Origin: an uncultured Oscillospiraceae bacterium
GTDB lineage: Bacteria; Bacillota; Clostridia; Oscillospirales; Oscillospiraceae
Assembly (NCBI GenBank): GCA_934597345.1
Contig: CAKTRJ010000003.1
Coordinates: forward strand, 1 to 64,000
Direction: 5' to 3'
Length of the DNA stretch: 64,000 nt
In this document: piece after piece, positions 1 to 9,452 of the stretch
Position numbering within the stretch: the stretch's first letter is position 1
Layout: every line of letters starts with the position of its first letter
Notes under the pieces: generated by a model
What the model was told of the DNA's origin: nothing
The model's input: only the letters and a program-made list of their open reading frames with translations
Database searches by the model: none
Program-made: the position numbers and the translations under genes

Positions 1-76
1 CCGAACACGGAAGTTAAGCTCGCTTCTGCCCACAATACTTGGCTGGAGACGGCCCGGGAAGATAGGTAGCGCCAAC
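1..76 (+). rRNA. 5S ribosomal RNA, 3' part
   Basis: The window opens inside a 5S rRNA gene. The conserved 5S stretch CCGAACACGGAAGTTAAGC is at the very start, and the closing part follows (GGCCCGGGAAGATAGGTAGC and the terminal GCCAAC). The 5' part lies before the window. An intrinsic terminator follows directly, so this is probably the end of an rRNA operon on the plus strand. The exact mature 3' end is uncertain by a few bases. Confidence 0.93.
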
Positions 77-81
77 ATAAC

Positions 82-111
82 AAAAACACCATCCAAGTGG
101 ATGGTGTTTTT
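82..111 (+). terminator. Intrinsic terminator of the rRNA operon
   Basis: A perfect 13-bp stem (AAAAACACCATCC with its complement) encloses a 4-base loop and ends in a run of five T, directly after the 5S gene. Confidence 0.9.
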
Positions 112-173
112 GCTATGTGTAATTCCGCTTCGATCGAATAGCTGGGCGGGGTTGCGATCGTATGACGCATATT

Positions 174-235
174 TAAAGGCTCCCCTGTGTAAGGGGAACT
201 GGCACGGCGTATGCCGTGACTGAGGGGTTGTTATC
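174..235. repeat. AGGCTCCC-type palindromic repeat, half element
   Basis: The stretch contains CTCCCCTGTGTAAGGGGA followed by a CACGGCgtatGCCGTG hairpin and CTGAGGGGTTG. It is the same design as the longer element at 25236-25357: a boundary hairpin, then a second GC hairpin, then CTGAGGGG/CTGGGGG. Only one half is present. It lies between the rRNA terminator and the HD-domain gene. The rest of 112-288 shows nothing I recognise. Confidence 0.6.
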
Positions 236-288
236 AAAGCAACTCCTGACTGTATAAACTTAATTCAATATAACAGCTTGTATACAAT

Positions 289-852
289 CTACTTGCCCTT
301 TTCCACCTTATCCGCAGTTTCTTTCCGAACGGCCTCACGCAGCTGGGTCAGGTAGGGGGAGAAAGGCACATTGTCATTGGCATAAGTCATGTTTAACTCA
401 TATTCCAGCGGCAGCCAGGTTTCCAGCGGCGACTCGTTGTGAGAGATCACCGCCTCCAGTTTGTCCAGCGCCTTGTAGACTTTGGCCTCCGGCGTTTCCA
501 GTGCGTCCATTTCCGCATACAGGGCAGCCATGTCCTCCCGATAAGGCTGAGGCAGGGAAGCCACCCATTGGGCCAGCAAGCCATCCTCTTTGGCAGTGTC
601 TTCGGCAGTCTTTTCAAAGGAAGGAATGTCTCCGGTAAAGCACTCGCCCAGATCGTGGATCAGGCACATCTGCATTACCCTGTCCATGTCCAGCTCCGGA
701 AATTCATCCCGCATCAGGAAAGCCATCAGCGTGACCCGCCAGCTGTGCTCTGCGACGCTTTCATGGCGGCCCCTGCTGGTGTAGCAATGGCGCGTGGTAT
801 CCTTCAGCCGTTCTGCGGTGTGCAGCACGCTGAGCAGTTCATTCGGCTTCAT
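289..852 (-). CDS. HD-domain hydrolase (YfbR/HDDC2-like, probable 5'-deoxynucleotidase)
   Basis: A 187-residue soluble protein of the metal-dependent HD phosphohydrolase superfamily. The metal ligands are visible: a His in ESVAEHSWR (about residue 36), the HD pair in LIHDLGE (about 66-67) and a late Asp in KALDKLEAV (about 130). Layout and length match the YfbR/HDDC2 group, whose characterised members remove phosphate from deoxynucleoside monophosphates; the substrate here is inferred. The start ATG has a GGGAGG site 6 bases upstream. It is the gene after ftsZ on the minus strand but is separated from it by a terminator, so it is probably its own unit. Confidence 0.8.
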   Translation of the reverse strand: MKPNELLSVLHTAERLKDTTRHCYTSRGRHESVAEHSWRVTLMAFLMRDEFPELDMDRVMQMCLIHDLGECFTGDIPSFEKTAEDTAKEDGLLAQWVASLPQPYREDMAALYAEMDALETPEAKVYKALDKLEAVISHNESPLETWLPLEYELNMTYANDNVPFSPYLTQLREAVRKETADKVEKGK

Positions 853-877
853 ATAGTTCCTCCCTGATCGTAGAAAG

Positions 878-912
878 AAAGGCCGTTTACCTGCGGGTAA
901 ACGGCCTTTTGC
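878..912 (-). terminator. Intrinsic terminator after ftsZ
   Basis: The inverted repeat AAAGGCCGTTTACC / GGTAAACGGCCTTT has a 4-5 base loop and lies between the ftsZ stop and the HD-domain gene. Read on the minus strand, the stem is followed by TTTCTTTCT. Confidence 0.8.
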
Positions 913-920
913 ATTGAAAA

Positions 921-2027
<1,107 letters not shown>

Positions 2028-2094
2028 GTTCGTTTCCTCCGGCAGAAATGGTATAAAAACGACAATTCGTCCAAATTTAAATACTATATCTAGT

Positions 2095-2123
2095 ATTATA
2101 TTGCGGAATAGCCCGCAGGTCAA
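2095..2123 (-). promoter_or_regulatory. Sigma-A promoter of ftsZ
   Basis: On the minus strand: TTGACC, 17 bases, TATAAT. It lies about 70 bases before the ftsZ start, in the 161-bp gap between ftsQ and ftsZ, so ftsZ can be transcribed independently of the long dcw transcript. Confidence 0.8.
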
Positions 2124-2188
2124 GTGCAAACGGCTGATTTTCAAAAAAAGTTCATTGCCGCTGACAAAACGTGTATCCTGATGATATT

Positions 2189-2947
2189 TCAGCCGGGGAT
2201 AAAGCTGGCTTTTCCATCCTGGGTCATGTCGATGGCACCCTTTTCATTGATCTCAAGGCGCTCGACGACAGCAAGCAGATAATCCAGCTTGTAATCAAAA
2301 TCCGCGTCCCAGCGGAAGGTCACATCAAACCGGTCCAGATACCGCAATACGACGGAGGCACCGTCACTCAGGTCGATGGACTGCACGTCTGCCAGCATGC
2401 TTTTGTCCCGCAGCAGGCCCAACAGTGTCAGCAGCAGCTGGGCGGAGGGCTGTTCCTCTTCGGATACCTGAATGGCCGCACCCACCTGCGGCTCCAGCAG
2501 GGACAGTCCCTTTACCATGGCATACTTTGTATTGGTGCCGATGGTCTTGCTGTCCACAATCTTGCCGTCACCGGACAGCAGCCACAGCTTGCCCTCCTGT
2601 TGCACGGCGGCCGGCGCGGTACATTCCGTCACGGCCACCACCAGCGTGTCAGGCAGCTGGCGGCTGATCCGAACGGTCTCTACATAGGGCAGAGCGGCGG
2701 TGATTTGCTCCGAGGCATGATACTTATTCAGAAAGAACATGTTGTCGCCGGTCTGTATCCCGGCGGCCTCCACGATCTGTTTTGCCGTGTACCGGCTGTT
2801 GCCGGTGACGGTGATCTTATCCACCTTGAAAAACAATGCCAGCGCCACGGCGATCGCGCCGCAGATGGCCACAAAGACCAGTATCCTATACAGGAATGAA
2901 AAACGTCCCTGACGCCGTCTGCGATTGTATCTGCTTCGTCTGGCCAT
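2189..2947 (-). CDS. ftsQ: Cell division protein FtsQ/DivIB
   Basis: A 252-residue bitopic divisome protein that bridges FtsL/FtsB-type proteins with the septal synthase. A basic N-terminus ([15 protein letters not shown]) is followed by one membrane segment (about residues 18-41). A POTRA domain begins at [17 protein letters not shown] and includes [10 protein letters not shown], as in FtsQ/DivIB. The remainder is the extracytoplasmic beta domain. An AAAGGA site precedes the ATG. The gene starts 12 bp after the murA stop and is the penultimate gene of the cluster. Confidence 0.88.
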   Translation of the reverse strand: MARRSRYNRRRRQGRFSFLYRILVFVAICGAIAVALALFFKVDKITVTGNSRYTAKQIVEAAGIQTGDNMFFLNKYHASEQITAALPYVETVRISRQLPDTLVVAVTECTAPAAVQQEGKLWLLSGDGKIVDSKTIGTNTKYAMVKGLSLLEPQVGAAIQVSEEEQPSAQLLLTLLGLLRDKSMLADVQSIDLSDGASVVLRYLDRFDVTFRWDADFDYKLDYLLAVVERLEINEKGAIDMTQDGKASFIPG

Positions 2948-2959
2948 AGTGTATCCTTT

Positions 2960-4225
2960 CTATATCTCTGATCCCTCCACGGCGGCGATCTCTGCGCCCA
3001 GCGACCGCAGGTCGCCGGTGAGATCCTCATAGCCCCGTTGGATATGGTGAATGTCGTGTATTTGTGTGATGCCTCGTGCCTGTAAGGCGGCCACTGCCAG
3101 CGCCGCGCCGCCCCGAAGGTCGGTGGAGCGCACCGCGGCGGCGTGCAGCTCCGGTACGCCGCAGACCACGGCCACCCGGCCCTCCAGCCGGATATCCGCA
3201 CTCATCCGCAGCAGCTCCGGCACATGGCGGTAGCGGCTCTCGAACATGTTCTCCACGAACATGGTGGCGCCCTCACTGCGCAGCAGCGCCGCCATCAGCA
3301 GTGCCTGCGCGTCGGTGGGAAAGCCGGGATAGGGGGAGGTGCGCACCGGCGCAACGGCCCGCAGGCGTCCGTCGCTTTCCAGTGTGATAGCGTCGCTTTC
3401 GCATTGCAGGCGGCAGCCCGCCTGATGCAGCGCCGTGGTCACGGTGGCAAGGTGCCGGTAGTTGATGCCCTCCAGCGTGATCTTACCGCCGGAGGCCGCC
3501 GCCGCGCACAGGTATGTAGCGGCCACGATGCGGTCGCCGATGCAGCGGTGGGTGCAGCCGTGCCGCGTACCGCCGCCCTGTACGGTAATGGACGAGGTGC
3601 CTGCGCCGTGGATGGTGACGCCCAGCTTTTGCAGAAAGTCCTGAAGATCCACGATCTCCGGCTCCCGTGCCGCATTGGAGATCACGGTGACGCCCTCCGC
3701 GCCGCAGGCGGCCAGAATGGCGTTTTCTGTGGCGCCTACGCTGGGCAGCGTCAGCACAATGTCCGCGCCCTGCAAATGCGCGGCCCGGCACAGAAGGCTC
3801 CCGCCCAGCTCGGTGATGTCCGCGCCCAGCGTCCGCAGGGCGGTCAGGTGCAGGTCGATAGGCCGGGGGCCAAGTTCGCAGCCGCCGGGATAGGACAGCT
3901 CCGCCTGACCGCAGCGGCTGAGGATCGCACCCAGAAAGATGACGGACGAGCGCATCCTGCGCATCAGCGCTTCGGGAATGTCCCACCGTGTGATGCGGGT
4001 GGTGTCCACCAGCAGATCGTCGCCGTCCCATTGGGCCTGACAGCCCAGATGCCGCAGGATCTCCGCGGCGGTCTCCACGTCGCTGAGGTGGGGACAGGCC
4101 GTAAGGCGGCAGGTATCCCCCGCCAGCACGGTGGCGGCCAGCACCGGCAGCACACTGTTCTTGGCGCACTGCACCGGTATCCGGCCATGGAGAGGGCGGC
4201 CGCCCTCGATCGTCAGATATGCCAT
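2960..4225 (-). CDS. murA: UDP-N-acetylglucosamine 1-carboxyvinyltransferase MurA
   Basis: Catalyses the first committed step of peptidoglycan synthesis, transfer of enolpyruvate from PEP to UDP-GlcNAc. The length (421 residues) is typical. Visible motifs are CAKNSVLP (substrate-binding Lys near residue 22), PGGCELGPRPIDLHL with the catalytic Cys near residue 114 (the fosfomycin target; a Cys rather than Asp is present), and GFPTDAQA with the catalytic Asp. GGCGGAG precedes the ATG. MurA inside the dcw cluster between murG and ftsQ is found in several Clostridia. Confidence 0.96.
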   Translation of the reverse strand: MAYLTIEGGRPLHGRIPVQCAKNSVLPVLAATVLAGDTCRLTACPHLSDVETAAEILRHLGCQAQWDGDDLLVDTTRITRWDIPEALMRRMRSSVIFLGAILSRCGQAELSYPGGCELGPRPIDLHLTALRTLGADITELGGSLLCRAAHLQGADIVLTLPSVGATENAILAACGAEGVTVISNAAREPEIVDLQDFLQKLGVTIHGAGTSSITVQGGGTRHGCTHRCIGDRIVAATYLCAAAASGGKITLEGINYRHLATVTTALHQAGCRLQCESDAITLESDGRLRAVAPVRTSPYPGFPTDAQALLMAALLRSEGATMFVENMFESRYRHVPELLRMSADIRLEGRVAVVCGVPELHAAAVRSTDLRGGAALAVAALQARGITQIHDIHHIQRGYEDLTGDLRSLGAEIAAVEGSEI

Positions 4226-4281
4226 ATCGCTCCGCCTTTCAGATGGTTTTACCCATCCTATGCCGGGCGGAGCTTGCCCTG

Positions 4282-5394
4282 TTACAGCAGGGACATGAGA
4301 GTGCTGTAAATACGCTCTGTGGCGTCGGGAATGCCCAGCTCCCGCATACCGGCAGCCATGGCCTGACGCTTGCCGCTGTCGTGGAGGATGGCGGAGGTCT
4401 CGTCAAACAATGCCTTTCCGGTGGCCTGATCCTCCGTCAGCACCACGGCGCCGCCGTGGCTCTCCAGCATCCGGGCGTTCTTCTCCTGATGGTTGGCCAC
4501 CACATAGGGAGAGGGCACCAGAATGGCGGGCATGCCAAGGGCTGTCACCTCACTGAGGGTGCTGGCACCGGCACGGCTGATGACCAGATCAGCGGCGGCC
4601 ATCACCACCGCCATGTCGTAGATGTACTGCCGCACGTCCAGCATAGGGCTGCTGAGTCCGCGCTTTTCCAGCTCGCCGGAGATATGGGGCCAATCGCCCT
4701 TTCCGGCGGCGTGAATGTGGTGGAAGGGGAACCCGGCCTGCCGCTCCTGCTCAAAGAAGTCCAGCATCCGCTCGTTCATGGTGGACGCGCCCAGACTGCC
4801 CCAGAAGGAGGCCACCAGCGGCTTATCGTCAGCATAGCCCAGCTTCTGCCGGGTCTGATCCTTCGTCAGTTCAAAGAAATCGCCCCGCACCGGCGTGCCG
4901 GTGACCACCACCTTGTCGGGGTGCTTGTAATGGCGGCGGCAGTCCTCAAAGCCTACCATCACGCAGTCCACGCAGTCCTCCAGCAGCTTGGTGGTCAGAC
5001 CGGGGATCATGTTAGATTCATGTACAGCGGTGGGGATACGGTGCCGGGCGGCGGCCTTGACGGCCGGATAGCTGGCATAGCCGCCGGTGCCCACCACCAG
5101 ATCGGGCTTGAAATCGCGGATGATGGCGTTGGCCTCCCGGCGGGAGGTTACCAGCGTTCTGGCGGTCTTGAAGTTGTGCCGCAGGCCGTCCAGAGAAAAC
5201 GAGCGGCGGAAGTTGCTGACCTCCACGGCGGCGAAGTCATAGCCCGCCTTTTCCACAAGGCCCCGCTCCATACCGTTGGGAGTGCCCACAAACAGCACTC
5301 GCGTAGCGGGATCCTTCTCCTGCATATACCGCGCCAACGCCAGCGCCGGATTCACATGTCCGGCGGTGCCGCCGCAAGTAAAGATCACATTCAT
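4282..5394 (-). CDS. murG: Lipid II synthase MurG (GlcNAc transferase)
   Basis: Transfers GlcNAc from UDP-GlcNAc to lipid I on the inner face of the membrane. A GT28 glycosyltransferase of 370 residues. The glycine-rich loop FTCGGTAGHVNPALA is at the N-terminus, and the donor-site region VISRAGASTLSEVTALGMP is followed by VPSPYVVANHQEKNA in the C-terminal lobe. The usual GGSQGA loop reads FWGSLGAST here, a mild divergence. It starts 16 bp after the ftsW stop. Confidence 0.95.
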   Translation of the reverse strand: MNVIFTCGGTAGHVNPALALARYMQEKDPATRVLFVGTPNGMERGLVEKAGYDFAAVEVSNFRRSFSLDGLRHNFKTARTLVTSRREANAIIRDFKPDLVVGTGGYASYPAVKAAARHRIPTAVHESNMIPGLTTKLLEDCVDCVMVGFEDCRRHYKHPDKVVVTGTPVRGDFFELTKDQTRQKLGYADDKPLVASFWGSLGASTMNERMLDFFEQERQAGFPFHHIHAAGKGDWPHISGELEKRGLSSPMLDVRQYIYDMAVVMAAADLVISRAGASTLSEVTALGMPAILVPSPYVVANHQEKNARMLESHGGAVVLTEDQATGKALFDETSAILHDSGKRQAMAAGMRELGIPDATERIYSTLMSLL

Positions 5395-5410
5395 AGTAAG
5401 TAAGCTCCTT

Positions 5411-6619
5411 TTATCCGTTTCGCGGCGCGGGGATCTGCCGGGAGACGCTCAGTACGATGCCCATTTCCACCAGCTGTAAGGCAAGCGCCGTGCCGCCATA
5501 GCTGAAGAAGGGCAGGGAGATACCGGTGGCCGGGACGAGGCCCGACACCACGGCGATGTTGAGAAACACCTGCAAACCCAGATGGGTCATAACGCCCACC
5601 ACCAGCAGCGTGCCGAACCGGTCGCGGGCATGGAGGGCGATCCAGAAGCCCCGCAGCAGCAGCATGGCGAAGATCAGCATGATGACGCATGCGCCGATCA
5701 GTCCCAGCTCCTCGCACACCACGGCAAAGATGAAGTCGTTGTGCTCCTCCGGCAGGTACATGAACTTCTGGCGGCCCTTGCCAAGGCCCAGACCCAGCAG
5801 TCCGCCGGAGCCGATGGCGATCAGGCTCTGTACCATCTGATAGCCGTCGTCACTCATGTCCAGCCACGGGTCGTGCCACATGGCGATACGGCTGGCGCCG
5901 TAGGAGATGACACCAGATTCCACCAGCTTCACGAACAGCACCGCCACGGCGGCCACGCCGCCGATGCCCGCGCCGATGAGCCAGCCCTGCATGCCGCCTA
6001 CCGCCATCATTACCGCACCGGTGCCTACGATCAGGATGGTACCGGACAGATGGGGCTCCAGCAGCATCAGGATGGAGATCACGCCCAGAATGATGGCGTA
6101 GGGCAGGATGCCCTCCCGCCATTGCAGCATTTTCTCCCGCTTTTTGGAGATGCTGTCGGCAAAATAGACAATGACCGCCAGCTTGGCGATCTCCGACGGC
6201 TGGAAGGTGAACACACCTTCAATGCCCAGCCAACGGGTAGCGCCGTTGTTGGTAATGCCCACATGGGGGATAATGACCAGGATCAGCAGGAAAATGGAAA
6301 AGATCAGCAGCAGCCGGGCCGCGCCGCGCCAGCGCTGATAGTTGACCTTTGCCACCACGAACATGGCGGAAAGCCCCAGTACGGCGAAGATCGCCTGCCG
6401 CTTGAAGTAATAGGCGGGGTTTCCGGTCTCGTAATAGGCGGAGGGAAAGCTGGCGGAGAACAGCATCACAAGGCCGATGGCCGTCAGCAAAAGGGTCAGC
6501 AGCAGAAAGGGAACGTCCATGCGTCCGCCCTTGGCGGCCAGCAAATGCTTGCGCTCCACGGCCTTGCGGCGCATTTTCTCCGTGTGCTTCACGGGGGGGG
6601 GCTGGGAATATTGCGGCAT
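5411..6619 (-). CDS. ftsW: Septal peptidoglycan polymerase FtsW (SEDS family)
   Basis: A 402-residue polytopic membrane glycosyltransferase that polymerises lipid II at the septum with its cognate class B PBP. About ten hydrophobic segments follow a basic cytoplasmic N-terminus. SEDS hallmarks are visible: NGATRWLGI in the middle and the C-terminal signature FFSYGGTALALQLVEMGI. AAAGGAGG lies 8 bases before the ATG. The 160-bp structured repeat sits between mraY and this gene, so it is in the transcript. Septal FtsW rather than RodA is chosen from the dcw context. Confidence 0.92.
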   Translation of the reverse strand: MPQYSQPPPVKHTEKMRRKAVERKHLLAAKGGRMDVPFLLLTLLLTAIGLVMLFSASFPSAYYETGNPAYYFKRQAIFAVLGLSAMFVVAKVNYQRWRGAARLLLIFSIFLLILVIIPHVGITNNGATRWLGIEGVFTFQPSEIAKLAVIVYFADSISKKREKMLQWREGILPYAIILGVISILMLLEPHLSGTILIVGTGAVMMAVGGMQGWLIGAGIGGVAAVAVLFVKLVESGVISYGASRIAMWHDPWLDMSDDGYQMVQSLIAIGSGGLLGLGLGKGRQKFMYLPEEHNDFIFAVVCEELGLIGACVIMLIFAMLLLRGFWIALHARDRFGTLLVVGVMTHLGLQVFLNIAVVSGLVPATGISLPFFSYGGTALALQLVEMGIVLSVSRQIPAPRNG

Positions 6620-6650
6620 AAGACGTTCCTCCTTTCTGTAATGAGTAAAA

Positions 6651-6810
6651 AGCCTCGCAGAGTTCGCGGCGCGGACGCCGCGAAAAAGTTAAATCATTTT
6701 TCTGACGACATGTGCGTCAGAAAAATTCTTCTCGACCGCCAGTGTGTCCGAAGGACGCGCGCAGTCGGCCGCAATCCCCATTGGCAATGAAATCGAAGAT
6801 TTCATGCCAG
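6651..6810 (-). repeat. 160-bp multi-hairpin repeat, copy 1
   Basis: This 160-bp block recurs at 55051-55210 in the same orientation with 134 of 160 identical positions by my count. On the plus strand it runs from AGCCTCGCAGAG to ATGCCAG. It contains four successive hairpins: GCGGCGcggaCGCCGC; TTTTTCTGACG...CGTCAGAAAAA; GTGTGTCCgaaGGACGCGC inside an outer CGACCG/CGGCCG stem; and ATGAAATCgaaGATTTCAT. Differences between the copies in the stems are mostly compensatory. It begins 6 bp after the mraY stop codon and ends shortly before the ftsW ribosome-binding site. It may act as structured RNA in the dcw transcript or be a mobile palindromic element. Confidence 0.85.
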
Positions 6811-6816
6811 TAGTTT

Positions 6817-7842
6817 TTACATGGCCAAAAATCTTCCGTTCACCGCCACAACGGCCAGCAGGCAGAAGATCAGGCTCACCGTGGCGAATACCGCCACCAC
6901 CTTTTTCTCGCTCCAGCCGCACATTTCGAAGTGATGGTGCAGCGGGGCCATTTTGAAGATCCGCTTGCCGTGGGTCAGCTTGAAATAGCTCACCTGAATG
7001 ATGTCGGACAGCGTCTCGCAAATGTAGACGAAGCCCACCAGGATCAGCACCAGCGGCATGTCGTAGGCGAAGGCCAGCGCCGCCACCGCGCCGCCAAGAA
7101 ACAGGGAGCCGGTGTCGCCCATGAACACCTTGGCAGGGTAGTGGTTATACAGCAGGAAGCCCACCAGACCGCCGAACAGGGCGGCGCTGAAAATGCTCAG
7201 CTGGGTGTAATACACGGGGATGGCCGCCAGCACCAGATACTGGGGCATATAGCCGCAGCCCTCCCACGCGAAGAAGGCCGCCACCGGCAGCGTCACGCTG
7301 CTGGAAAGACCGTCGATACCGTCGGTGATATTGACAGCGTTGACAGTGCCCACGATGACGAAGGCGGCAAACACCAGATAGACACCCCAGTTTAACACGA
7401 GATAGGTGTTGAAAAAGGGCACATACAGGTTGGGACTCAGCATTCCCTCGTACCGCATCAGGCACAGAAAGGCCACCGCCGCCGCCAGCTGCAGCAGGAA
7501 TTTCTGGGGCGCGGTCAGGCCGGTGTTCTGATGGTGCTTCACCTTCTGATAGTCGTCGATATAGCCGATGCCGCCGAATACCAGCGCGAACAGATACACA
7601 TACAGGTGCTGGAAGCTGCCTGCCAGCATACCGGCCCAGCCGCAGATCACAATGGCCACGCCGATGCCGATGATGAACATCAGCCCGCCCATGGTAGGCG
7701 TACCCTGCTTGGACATATGCCACTTGGGGCCGATCTCCTTGATGCTCTGGCCCGCCTTCAGGCGGACGAGGGCCGGGATGAGAAGTTTACCCACCACGGC
7801 GGTGACAACAAAGCTGACAATGGCAGCCAGAATAATTTCCAT
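6817..7842 (-). CDS. mraY: Phospho-N-acetylmuramoyl-pentapeptide transferase MraY
   Basis: Makes lipid I by transferring phospho-MurNAc-pentapeptide to undecaprenyl phosphate. The 341-residue protein has about ten membrane segments. Diagnostic motifs are IKEIGPKWHMSKQGTPTMGG near residue 40, NITDGIDGL with catalytic Asp residues in the middle, YPAKVFMGDTGSLFLGG, and the cytosolic HHHFEMCGW motif near the end. It lies between murE and ftsW; in the usual clostridial order murF and murD would flank it, but they are not here. Confidence 0.96.
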   Translation of the reverse strand: MEIILAAIVSFVVTAVVGKLLIPALVRLKAGQSIKEIGPKWHMSKQGTPTMGGLMFIIGIGVAIVICGWAGMLAGSFQHLYVYLFALVFGGIGYIDDYQKVKHHQNTGLTAPQKFLLQLAAAVAFLCLMRYEGMLSPNLYVPFFNTYLVLNWGVYLVFAAFVIVGTVNAVNITDGIDGLSSSVTLPVAAFFAWEGCGYMPQYLVLAAIPVYYTQLSIFSAALFGGLVGFLLYNHYPAKVFMGDTGSLFLGGAVAALAFAYDMPLVLILVGFVYICETLSDIIQVSYFKLTHGKRIFKMAPLHHHFEMCGWSEKKVVAVFATVSLIFCLLAVVAVNGRFLAM

Positions 7843-7890
7843 GTGAACGACTCTCTTTCTTTTGCCTTGCGGAAAGGCGTTTTCTCTGGT

Positions 7891-9333
7891 TTACATTTCC
7901 TTCAGGTGCTGGGCCACAATGACCCGCTCATCCATGGGGAAGTGCTGATGGTTGATCTCCTGATAGTCCTCGTGGCCCTTACCGGCCAGCACGATCACAT
8001 CGCCGGGCTGGGCGTGATCCATGGCATAGTGGATGGCCTTGACACGATCCGGCTCCACGGCGTAGGCGGTGCAGCCCTTCATGCCCTCCAGAATGTCGCG
8101 GATGATGGCCATAGGCTCCTCCGTCCGGGGATTGTCGGAGGTGACCACGCTGAAATCCGCCAGCCGCGCCGCGATCTCGCCCATGACGGGGCGCTTGGTG
8201 CGGTCGCGGTCGCCACCGCAGCCGAATACCACCACGGTGCGGCCCTTGGCGAAGCCCCGCACCGAGGTCAGCACGTTTTCCAGCGCGTCAGGCTTGTGGG
8301 CGTAGTCGTTGAGGATGGTGAAGCTCTTGCCGGGAGTGGGGATGATCTCCATGCGGCCCTTCACACCGTGGTTCTTCGCCAGCGCGTCGGCACATTCGGC
8401 GATAGGCACGCCCAGATTCCAGCAGGCGGAGATGGCGTCCAGCGTGTTATACACGGTGAAAATGGCGGGGATGCCCACATGGACGTGGGCCCATTCGGTG
8501 TCCGCCTCGGCGTCGTAGTCCACGCTGCCGGCGTGGAGCTGGATGTTCTTGGCGGAGAGGTCTGCCTCGCCCTTGGCGCTGTAGCTGAAGGTGCGGCAGG
8601 GGCAGTGAGCCAGCATCCGCTCGTGCCACGGATCGTCGGCGTTGTAGATGGCCACGTCGCAGCGGTCGAAGAGGATGGCCTTGGCGTCGCAGTAGGCCTC
8701 CATGGTATGGTGGAAGTCCAGATGATCTTGGCTGAGATTGGTGAAGATGCCCACGGCGAACCGGATGCCGTAGACCCGGTCCAGCACCAGCGCGTGGGAG
8801 GAGACCTCCATCACCACATGGGTGCAGCCCGCGTCGGACATCTGGCGGAACAGCCGGTGCAGCTCGAAGGACTCCGGCGTGGTGCGCTCGGTGTGCAGCA
8901 CCTGATCGCCGATCATGTTCTGGATGGTGCCCACCAGCCCCACCTTGGCCCCGGCCTTCTGCTCCAGAATACTCTTGATGAGATAGGTGGAGGTGGTCTT
9001 GCCGCTGGTGCCGGTGACGGCGATCATGGTCATTTCTCTGGCGGGATGGTCGAACCAGTTGCCGCCCATCAGTGCCAGCGCCCTGCGGGAGCTTTCCACC
9101 TGCACATAGGGGATGTCTCCCTCCGGTACGCGCTCGCATACCACGCAGGCCGCGCCCTTTTCGGCGGCCATGGGGATGAAGCGGTGGCCGTCCACCGCCT
9201 CGCCGCTGATGGCCACGAATACGTCGCCCTTTTCGGTGGTGCGGGAGTCATAGCTGACGCCGGTGATCTCCGCCTCCATATCGGCGGTGGCGGACAGGAT
9301 CTCCAAGCCCTTCAATACATCTTTTAATTTCAT
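7891..9333 (-). CDS. murE: UDP-MurNAc-L-Ala-D-Glu:meso-diaminopimelate ligase MurE
   Basis: ATP-dependent Mur ligase that adds the third stem-peptide residue; 480 residues. The P-loop is VTGTSGKTTSTYLIK (about residue 110). The substrate-specificity motif TSDNPRTEEP is the DNPR form associated with meso-diaminopimelate rather than lysine, so the wall is predicted to be DAP-type. The late motif VLAGKGHEDYQ is also typical. An AAGGAG site precedes the ATG. It sits directly after the class B PBP gene, and its 3' neighbour is mraY. Confidence 0.96.
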   Translation of the reverse strand: MKLKDVLKGLEILSATADMEAEITGVSYDSRTTEKGDVFVAISGEAVDGHRFIPMAAEKGAACVVCERVPEGDIPYVQVESSRRALALMGGNWFDHPAREMTMIAVTGTSGKTTSTYLIKSILEQKAGAKVGLVGTIQNMIGDQVLHTERTTPESFELHRLFRQMSDAGCTHVVMEVSSHALVLDRVYGIRFAVGIFTNLSQDHLDFHHTMEAYCDAKAILFDRCDVAIYNADDPWHERMLAHCPCRTFSYSAKGEADLSAKNIQLHAGSVDYDAEADTEWAHVHVGIPAIFTVYNTLDAISACWNLGVPIAECADALAKNHGVKGRMEIIPTPGKSFTILNDYAHKPDALENVLTSVRGFAKGRTVVVFGCGGDRDRTKRPVMGEIAARLADFSVVTSDNPRTEEPMAIIRDILEGMKGCTAYAVEPDRVKAIHYAMDHAQPGDVIVLAGKGHEDYQEINHQHFPMDERVIVAQHLKEM

Positions 9334-9452
9334 GGAACGATCTCCTTTTATCCTGTTTTGCGGCGGACAGTCGCCGCGCTATGTCCAGTATAGCAAGCAG
9401 AAAAAGCAAGTGAAATGGGATTATATGCTATAAATATTGCAAAAGGTGCGCA

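Noticed and set aside
2028-2144. A 39-residue N-terminal extension of FtsZ.
   Set aside because: The extension covers the ftsZ promoter and ribosome-binding site, and FtsZ proteins begin at the MAFGLE-type start.
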